NCBI GenBank assembly: GCA_027186245.1
Contig: CP114486.1
Coordinates: forward strand, 11,918,501 to 11,982,500
Direction: 5' to 3'
Origin: Coriaria nepalensis
Taxonomy: Eukaryota; Streptophyta; Magnoliopsida; Cucurbitales; Coriariaceae
DNA length: 64,000 nt
The notes under the pieces are model-generated. The model did no database searches. It saw only the letters and a program-made list of their open reading frames with translations, and was not told where the DNA came from. Positions 57,801-64,000 of the stretch are shown in pieces (the first letter of the stretch is position 1; each line of letters begins with the position of its first letter). The position numbers and the translations under genes were made by a program.

Positions 57801-60413
57801 CCTGTTATGCCTCTGGACATGAACAAATTGATACCTACCTCTTTGGCCTCTGTCCTCCATTATTATAATGATGTTTTAACTTTCCCCAAAAAAAGAAGCT
57901 AACTGTTACCTCTAAAAACTATATGTGATTACTCCAGTGAGATTTCATTCCAACTTTTAATGTTAGATAGCTCTCATTTCTTTGTTAATTGATGTATAAA
58001 AGCTATTGTGTTTCCTGAAAATGCATATTAGTTTTGGGAGCGTATCTTTTCTGCAGAATTGAATTCACATAAGGGCTGCACCTTTAATGTTGGTCTTTTA
58101 TATTTATTTCCAGGGAGGAAGAACTAGTTTTGCGTGTTAAGTCACTTAAAGTGAACGTCGGGACAGATCCAACTGCAGACATTGGTCCGGTAATTACCGA
58201 AGAGGTATGAACCATGAGAGTGTTTCCTATTCTGAAAGTTCACTACGAGACTCTAAGATCAATAAATCCCCTTTCCTTCTCTTCCCCTCCACTACATTCA
58301 CAGAAGAAACCAGATCTGCTTCTTGAAAATATCCTTGTCGGAGTGCATGGTTCAAAGTGTAGTATTTAATTAACGAGGTTTCTTGAAAAACATTCCCAGG
58401 TGAAAGATCATGTATGCAGATTAGTTCAGAGTGCTGTTCAAAGTGGTGCTAGACTTCTGCTTGATGGAAGATATGTTATGGTAGTGACCTGTTTCTTATG
58501 TTTTGAACTCTAAATTCACTTGTTGAGGATTTAAGCAGTTCTTTTTCCTCTAAATAAGATGACTTCCCCCTGTTGAAGTTGGCTGAATTCAATCGTGACT
58601 TTCTAGGTTCCAGGATATGAGAGCGGGAATTTTATTGGTCCAACTATCCTATCTGATGTTACAACCAACATGGACTGCTATAAGGTATCTCTTTATCAGC
58701 CCCAATTGTCCCTACACTTCCAGAATGCATGAAGTTTCTCAAATATGCTTCTCAGTGTAAGAGGATTTGACCAAAGACATTGGCATATTCTTGACAGCAG
58801 TGTATATTTATTGGGCAGGAAGAAATATTTGGGCCAGTGCTTCTATGTATGCAGGTATTGTCTAGTTTTGCTGTCAAGCAATCAGTTGGCTCAAGTTGAA
58901 GCATGTCTAATCATTATCCGTGTCTTTGATTACCCCACAGGCTGAGAGTCTAGAGGAGGCTATTACCATTGTAAACAGAAACAAGTACTATTTTATTCTC
59001 TACTATCTAAACCCTAGGCTAAACTCGTTGAGATTGGAGGTTGCGTTTCGTAAACTGTTACTCCTCTCTCTCTGTTTTCTTGTATTCCTTCAATTAGGGT
59101 TTCTTATTGCTCCTTTTTCAATCCATTGTTCCCAAAAAATGCGTTTTTGTTCATGCTCTTTTCATCCTGTTTCTGCAGTCATGGAACTGGAGCTTCCATA
59201 TTCACAACATCTGGCATTTCTGCAAGAAAGTTCCAGAACGAAGTGGAGGCTGGAATGGTAAGCTTACCTATTTATATACTTATAGCAGCTATAAATTATA
59301 ATGGAAAATATCAAACCACTCTGAACTATCCTTACCTTCCAATAATTATCCGTGTTCATTCTGTACAATTGTTACTTGCATGAAACATCTTTGCACATTT
59401 GGATACTTTTCAGGTTGGGATCAATGTTCCTGTTCCTTTGCCATTGTCTTCACTTAATGGTATGGCTGAAATTAGTTTTTGCAGTACACTATTTGTCCAA
59501 AAGCCCATTTACCGGGTTGTTTTATTCTCACACTTCTCTGCTTTCTTTGACTGAAGGTAAGGCGGGTCTAGAATTTTACACTCAGATCAAAACGGTGGCT
59601 CAGCGTTGGAATGATTTACCAACCCTAGGAGTCCCACTAGCTATGCCTTCATCGTCAGAGACAAGTGTGAGAAGTCTAGGATTATCCTCAGCTCTTCCTT
59701 CAACGTCTGGTAGAGATTCACCTCACCCTAGAATTTCACCATCAATGCCTTCTCCATCCGAGACAAATTCACTGAATCAGATTCCCCCACCTCTCTCTTC
59801 AAGGGTAGCATCACAACAATCCAAGAGAAATTCAATTCCACTTACCTCTGAGAGGATATATCATGTTAAGACATCTAATAGGACTGATCAGGCAATGGCC
59901 ATGGCTAATGAGGGATACATCCCTGCTTCTCATGATATCAGTCCCATAACCCTCGGGATTGACAGTATACATCGAAATTCAGAGCGAGTATACATGCTAG
60001 CAACGTCACATTTGACTGAAAATTTGTGTCTAACATTTCAAAGAACTGACCCCACCCTGTTTTCCACTTCGGGTCCCACAATTCATAGACCTGACCAAAT
60101 GGGGTCCAGATCTCTAAGCACTGATGTCTCCTTACAGTCAACTGCTGATAGAATATTTTTATCTGAACGAAATGACAATGTGCGTCCGGATTCTCAACAT
60201 GGCGATAATGTCATTGCTTGTTCAGCTTCGGAAAAAATGTATATGCCTTCAGGGGTACATCGAAATTCCGGTGGGCCTGCGACCTCCGAATGGTTATGTA
60301 TTCCTTCTCCAGCTACCTCTCAAATAATGTATTGTCAAGGAGCAATGATTACGGGGGATGACTTTACTAGCCAGGGTTTGCCACTGTCTTTACCTACGTC
60401 TCAGAGAATATAG
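54839..60413 (+). CDS. FAR1-type DNA-binding domain fused to a methylmalonate-semialdehyde dehydrogenase-like (ALDH6) domain
   Basis: Nineteen exons join in phase to 936 residues: 54839-55373, 55562-55656, 55795-55863, 55948-56109, 56189-56267, 56359-56513, 56698-56761, 56879-56958, 57090-57155, 57360-57410, 57510-57652, 58114-58204, 58400-58480, 58607-58684, 58819-58854, 58941-58984, 59179-59257, 59414-59459 and 59557-60413. Residues 1-178 are a FAR1-like WRKY/GCM1 zinc finger (REDLVKYVRDFGANQGY, VILGCDRGG, LINCPFEA, EEHNHEP), then EEEVRKIKVMTEAGVKPRQ, a stretch seen in MULE-derived proteins. Residues 211-670 or so follow ALDH6: VPNFIGGKYMDS, YSIREPLGVCAGICPFNF, TCGNTFILKACEKNPG, AMEAGLPDGVLNVVHG, KEEIFGPVLLCMQ. 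The catalytic-Cys motif GQRCM reads GQMGM (Gly485), and a segment near KASFAGDLNFY is missing. Residues 670-936 are a Ser/Thr/Pro-rich tail with SER-x-Y repeats. Possible roles are a DNA-bound regulator or a dead chimera. No mitochondrial presequence is seen. Confidence 0.85.
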
Positions 60414-60737
60414 GAGGTTTTTTATCGTTCTTTCTGTTTAAAAACTCATAAATACAGATTTCCCACATTCCCAATCGAGTTATTCTTCTGGTTTTAGTTC
60501 TCGTTTAGGCAAAGGGTTCGAAGAGAGCTTAATTTTACTGTCGTTTACTTGTAGCGACGCTAGTATTTCTGTAATCCATCCTTTAAGAAGTAGCTAAAAT
60601 TTATGAAATGCATGTCTTCGATCTACTGCTGTCTAGTAAAACAAGAGGTAAATCAGAAATGCATTCCATTTCTTAGTACATATATATAATGATGGCGTTT
60701 AGACATTTCACAAGAGAGCGAGTCTGAGTACTTTTTA

Positions 60738-63700
60738 TTATGCATTAACAATGCCATCCACTTCTATTTCATTCTCTCCAGGGGGGCTACTGCTAGATTT
60801 AATAGACCTCTGGTCTGCTCTTATTCCATCTGATTGCATGCTACTAATCTCAAATTCCATGGAGATATCAGCAGATGATCCCTTTTTGGTGGTCAAGTAT
60901 ATCAGCAGGGCAACATAAAGCATCATAATGGGAAAAACCACCACTGCTATTAAGATCGACCCTGTTTTGGGCAGATGTGTATTTGTCATCCATCCTATCC
61001 CTGCAGTGCTTAAGAAGTACAGGTTGATACCAATCGAGCAAAGCCCCAAGAACCATGAGACTAGAATAACCTGCATGTATTATATCAACACACCCCCCAA
61101 AACCAAAAAAAAAAACAAAACCCGTTAAGGAAAAGAATGGAGAAGATGATCCAGAAAAAATTGTCTGATTCTCTCACCATAGCAGAGTTCCGGTGGGGAC
61201 CCATCTTTGCTTCACTGCTCGTAAACCTAAGCAGAGGAATTAACGCAAACGGAAGCTCAAATGAAAGAATCATCTGAATGAATCCACCAATAAAGCAGGT
61301 CAAATTTTTGTCACGTGTCTATTCATATATTTATGTCATTTGATGTGTATTGACAACATTACAGAAGCGATGATGATTAGCCGTGCTGCTCCAGAAGATC
61401 CTCCAATGATGCAGGCAATAAGACTCGGAGCAATGGAAACGAGCCTTGTAAGTAAATTTCTCAACCAGAGCTTCATTTTCAAATCTAGAAACCCCTACAA
61501 TATAAAACATATTATCAACCCCAAATGGTTATATCCTTGATTTCGCCATTACCAAAGAGTATACAGGTTTCAGGTTTAAAAGAAAAAAAATCAAGTGCAC
61601 CTGCATAATGTACTGGCCTGCGTAGGTTCCCGTAACAGTGGAACTCTGGCCTGAGGCGAGCAATGATATGGCATATAGTGTTGCGCTCCAATTCCCAAGT
61701 GAATTCTGTTACCAAACCATGTATATCCCGATCCTTGATAAAAAATAACAATTCATGGAAAAAGATAGGAAATGGTACCTTGAGCAAGAAAGTGGCAGAG
61801 TCTAGAGTGATGTCGTTGCAGTGGGCGGAGTTTTCATGGGTGATTTTAGGGTGAGAACAGACACTAGCCGAGACGGACATGACAGCTACATTGATTAGGA
61901 ATGCGATAAACAATGCTATGCCGCTTTCAATCAAGAAGTACTTGCTTGCATTCTGATGAGGTTCATATATGTATACATGGAGATATAATGAATTGAGTAA
62001 TGGAAGGAAATGCTAGAGAATCAGAGGAAAAGTCGGTTATACCCTGATGCCCTCAAAAGAGTGAGTGAATTTTCTTGAGATGACCAGAGCTGAGTGGAGG
62101 AAAAGATTGTGCCTGCATTTTTTTGCTCTTTGTTAACTGGACCAAGGTTCAGGCTTACTAAAAGAAGAAGACAAAAGTGGAGAGGAACGTGTATATCTTA
62201 CGGCATGTTTAGGGCTCCTAAGAGGGCAATAGCATGAGCAGTGGCACCGTGTCCGTTGAGTTTAGGGACAAAGAGGCCCTTCATTATCCCTCTCACGCTT
62301 GATCTAGCACCCACCATCACGCTGAAGAAACAGCTGCCCACTACCACAACTAGAGCTGCTATCACAAACTCCAGCTTTCTTATCTACGTGTTCAAAATAT
62401 CATTATTGTTTTAAAAGAAGAGGGAATTACTTTATTCTACATGGAGGTCATATCTTAGATCATGACTTCACTCTACATGGAGGTCATATCTTAGATCATG
62501 ACTTGATATAAAGCAAAGAAAACGAAAAGGGTAATACTCATGAATTTTAACGTTGAAGTATGTGTACTCACTCCGTAACGTTGAAGTGCCAGAAGAAGTA
62601 GAGTATTGGCACCAGCCATGAGGACACCACCCCATATGGGTATATGCATCAAGATCTTAAGAGCGAATGCTGTGCCTATCACTACATCACATGCATACAA
62701 TTATTAATGCAATGCATCTCAGAGAAAACAAAAACTAATTACAGTACGACTACGAGGTGTTTCCTTTTCGTAGTTTGCATGCACTGTAGTAAAATGAAAG
62801 TCTTCTTACATGAATCAATCTGTAGTAATTAGGGTTGATCAGAATAACTGTGGGATCGGATCGGCTACGATCGGGTATTATGCCGTAATCCGACATAATA
62901 TATAGGATAATTCCATCATTTATTTATTTTTCATTTAGATTTATTTCATTTAAATTTTTAATTTTCAATTGGAATATTTGAGTCGCAGTCGGAGAAAATC
63001 AAGTAAATGGTGATTGTCGTGGATTTTATTTTGAGATTTATTGAGATTTGTTGAATATTTATTTTATAATGCTGTTTAAATTTGCTTGAATATTTTGAAA
63101 CTGTTGGTAAATTATTAGCCTTTGATGCAACTACGTGTTGGGGTTTTATGTTTTACTACTTTAAATGGTGTTTTGAGACTGTGTTTATGTAAATTAAAAT
63201 TTTAAAAATACGTTTAAATTAATTTTTTTTTAAAAAAAATTTCGAGATTATACAGGCCGACTATTTTACCTTCTGGGATATCTGCCGCTATAACAGCAAC
63301 CTCTGCAAGAATCCAAAGGCATGTATTCACAGCTTTTGGATACTCCAATCTACAGTGCTCCGCCAGGTGCTTCCCTGTAAATTATTAAACTCCATTCCTT
63401 ACTTAATGCCAGCATGCATTTGTGTTTATGATATATAGTTACTTAACCTGTAGCAACTCCTAGATTTGCTGAACGAGACTGGATTATGAGAGAGAAGAAT
63501 AGCCCGACAAGCACGATCCACAGTAACTGCAGTTATAAACTAACTTCTCATTTGTCAATTTGTCAATATAATATATATATATATATATAGTAGATCGAAC
63601 CTCGTATCTGTGAGCAGCACCAGCTTGTAAATCAGTCTCTACTGAAAAGAAAAAAGAAAAAAAAAAAAAAACATGAGATCAAAATTGCATACTACATTAA

Positions 63701-63874
63701 ATTAGTTTTCGCAAATTATGAAAGTTATAATAATAATGAAAAATAAGAAGGTGCAAAAGAATGGTTACAGTTTCCAGGATCAAGGTAGGCAACAGAGACA
63801 AGAAAACCGGGTCCAATGTAACTCAAGAGCTTCTTCCACCTAGGGCTTTCGTCTACCTGAACCAGAGCCGCCAT
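60738..63874 (-). CDS. NRAMP divalent metal transporter, 12 exons
   Basis: Minus-strand exons 63874-63769, 63641-63601, 63526-63448, 63374-63270, 62681-62572, 62383-62202, 62112-62043, 61952-61779, 61705-61601, 61494-61363, 61273-61178 and 61070-60738 join in phase to 510 residues. NRAMPs move Mn, Fe or related divalent ions with protons across the plasma or vacuolar membrane. Metal-binding motifs are present: DPGN in helix 1 (D32, N35) and MPHN in helix 6 (M207-N210, split by an intron). Other family stretches are [47 protein letters not shown], the transport motif [20 protein letters not shown], and [12 protein letters not shown]. The C-terminal tail is acidic and Ser-rich (EISSMQSDG). Length and helix number are normal. 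Substrate and subfamily were not settled. It is convergent with the FAR1-ALDH gene, with stops about 325 bp apart. Confidence 0.94.
62438..62505. repeat. 35-bp tandem duplication in an NRAMP intron
   Basis: The block CTACATGGAGGTCATATCTT and the following bases to ATGACTT occur twice at a period of 35 bp inside intron 5 (between 62572 and 62383). Confidence 0.9.
62690..63265. other. enlarged intron 4 of the NRAMP gene
   Basis: At nearly 600 bp this is by far the longest intron of the gene. It contains an AT-rich block and a short GC-richer patch with GGATCGGATCGGCTACGATC near 62852. This may be an old insertion; no element was recognised. Confidence 0.4.
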
Positions 63875-63973
63875 TTTTCTATCCTTAAGCTTTTCTCAGT
63901 GACTAGCTAGCTTAGAGCTATCACTCTTAAGCTCACTTGTTCACCTTTTTTTTTGGGCCAAAACTTGTTCACA

Positions 63974-63980
63974 TTTTATA
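63974..63980 (-). promoter_or_regulatory. TATA box candidate for the NRAMP gene
   Basis: On the minus strand TATAAAA lies about 100 bp before the ATG at 63874. Placement and sequence fit a core promoter; no experimental support is available here. Confidence 0.5.
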
Positions 63981-64000
63981 GAGACGAAAATTACACCTAT

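Noticed and set aside
1..64000. Bacterial-type features: operons, CRISPR arrays, riboswitches, ribosome binding sites
   Set aside because: The window is plant nuclear DNA with spliced genes. No regularly spaced direct-repeat array or such element was seen. No tRNA or rRNA gene was recognised.

Overview
This window is nuclear DNA of a flowering plant, almost certainly a eudicot. The evidence is the many short GT-AG introns, the AT-rich intergenic DNA, (CT/GA)n tracts around transcript starts, and plant-only families (Dof, L-type lectin receptor kinases, CYSTM, GTE bromodomain proteins, BRICK1). A well-preserved gene of the STR type (half-size ABCG transporter of arbuscular mycorrhiza) suggests a mycorrhizal host, so probably not a Brassicaceae. 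I cannot name the species. All exon coordinates were read by eye from splice sites and reading-phase continuity; where totals are given, the exon lengths sum to a multiple of three.

Layout from left to right. 0-4 kb: a beta-D-xylosidase (GH3) cut by the left edge, then a 67-residue CYSTM gene. 4.6-4.9 kb: a scrap of Ty1-copia reverse transcriptase. 5.6-7.7 kb: a GTE-type bromodomain/ET gene with a 2-bp frameshift in the ET domain and a 96-bp in-frame tandem duplication that also duplicates a splice donor. 8.4-9.7 kb: a decayed gene for a plastid-type protein, minus strand. 10.1-12.5 kb: the STR-like transporter, with a mycorrhiza-type promoter motif about 250 bp upstream. 12.8-13.2 kb: BRICK1, minus strand. 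14.5 kb: a small protein of unknown function. 15-23 kb: mostly gene-free, with relics of a lectin kinase and a cupin and an (ACATAT)n array. 23.7-32.6 kb: two L-type lectin receptor kinases in tandem, separated by a 5'-truncated copia element. 33.7-35.1 kb: a broken partial copy of the rhamnogalacturonan lyase whose intact 16-exon form lies at 39.3-43.9 kb. 44.7-46.6 kb: two dead cinnamyl/mannitol-alcohol-dehydrogenase fragments in opposite orientation. 50.9 kb: a Dof transcription factor. 54.0-60.4 kb: the most unusual gene. 60.7-63.9 kb: a 12-exon NRAMP metal transporter, minus strand, convergent with it.

The gene at 54.8-60.4 kb is the main find. One exon chain with compatible phases joins a FAR1-type DNA-binding domain to a methylmalonate-semialdehyde dehydrogenase (ALDH6) domain. 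The ALDH domain has lost its catalytic cysteine, and a C-terminal tail of about 265 residues carries degenerate repeats. It looks like a domesticated transposase-type DNA-binding module fused to a dead metabolic enzyme, and I do not know its function.

The genes do not form a pathway. Two of them modify cell-wall polysaccharides (xylosidase, rhamnogalacturonan lyase) and two are plasma-membrane lectin kinases. The pseudogene load is high: relics of a plastid-type gene, a lectin kinase, a cupin, a rhamnogalacturonan lyase and two alcohol dehydrogenases, plus copia debris. This points to active local duplication and decay.
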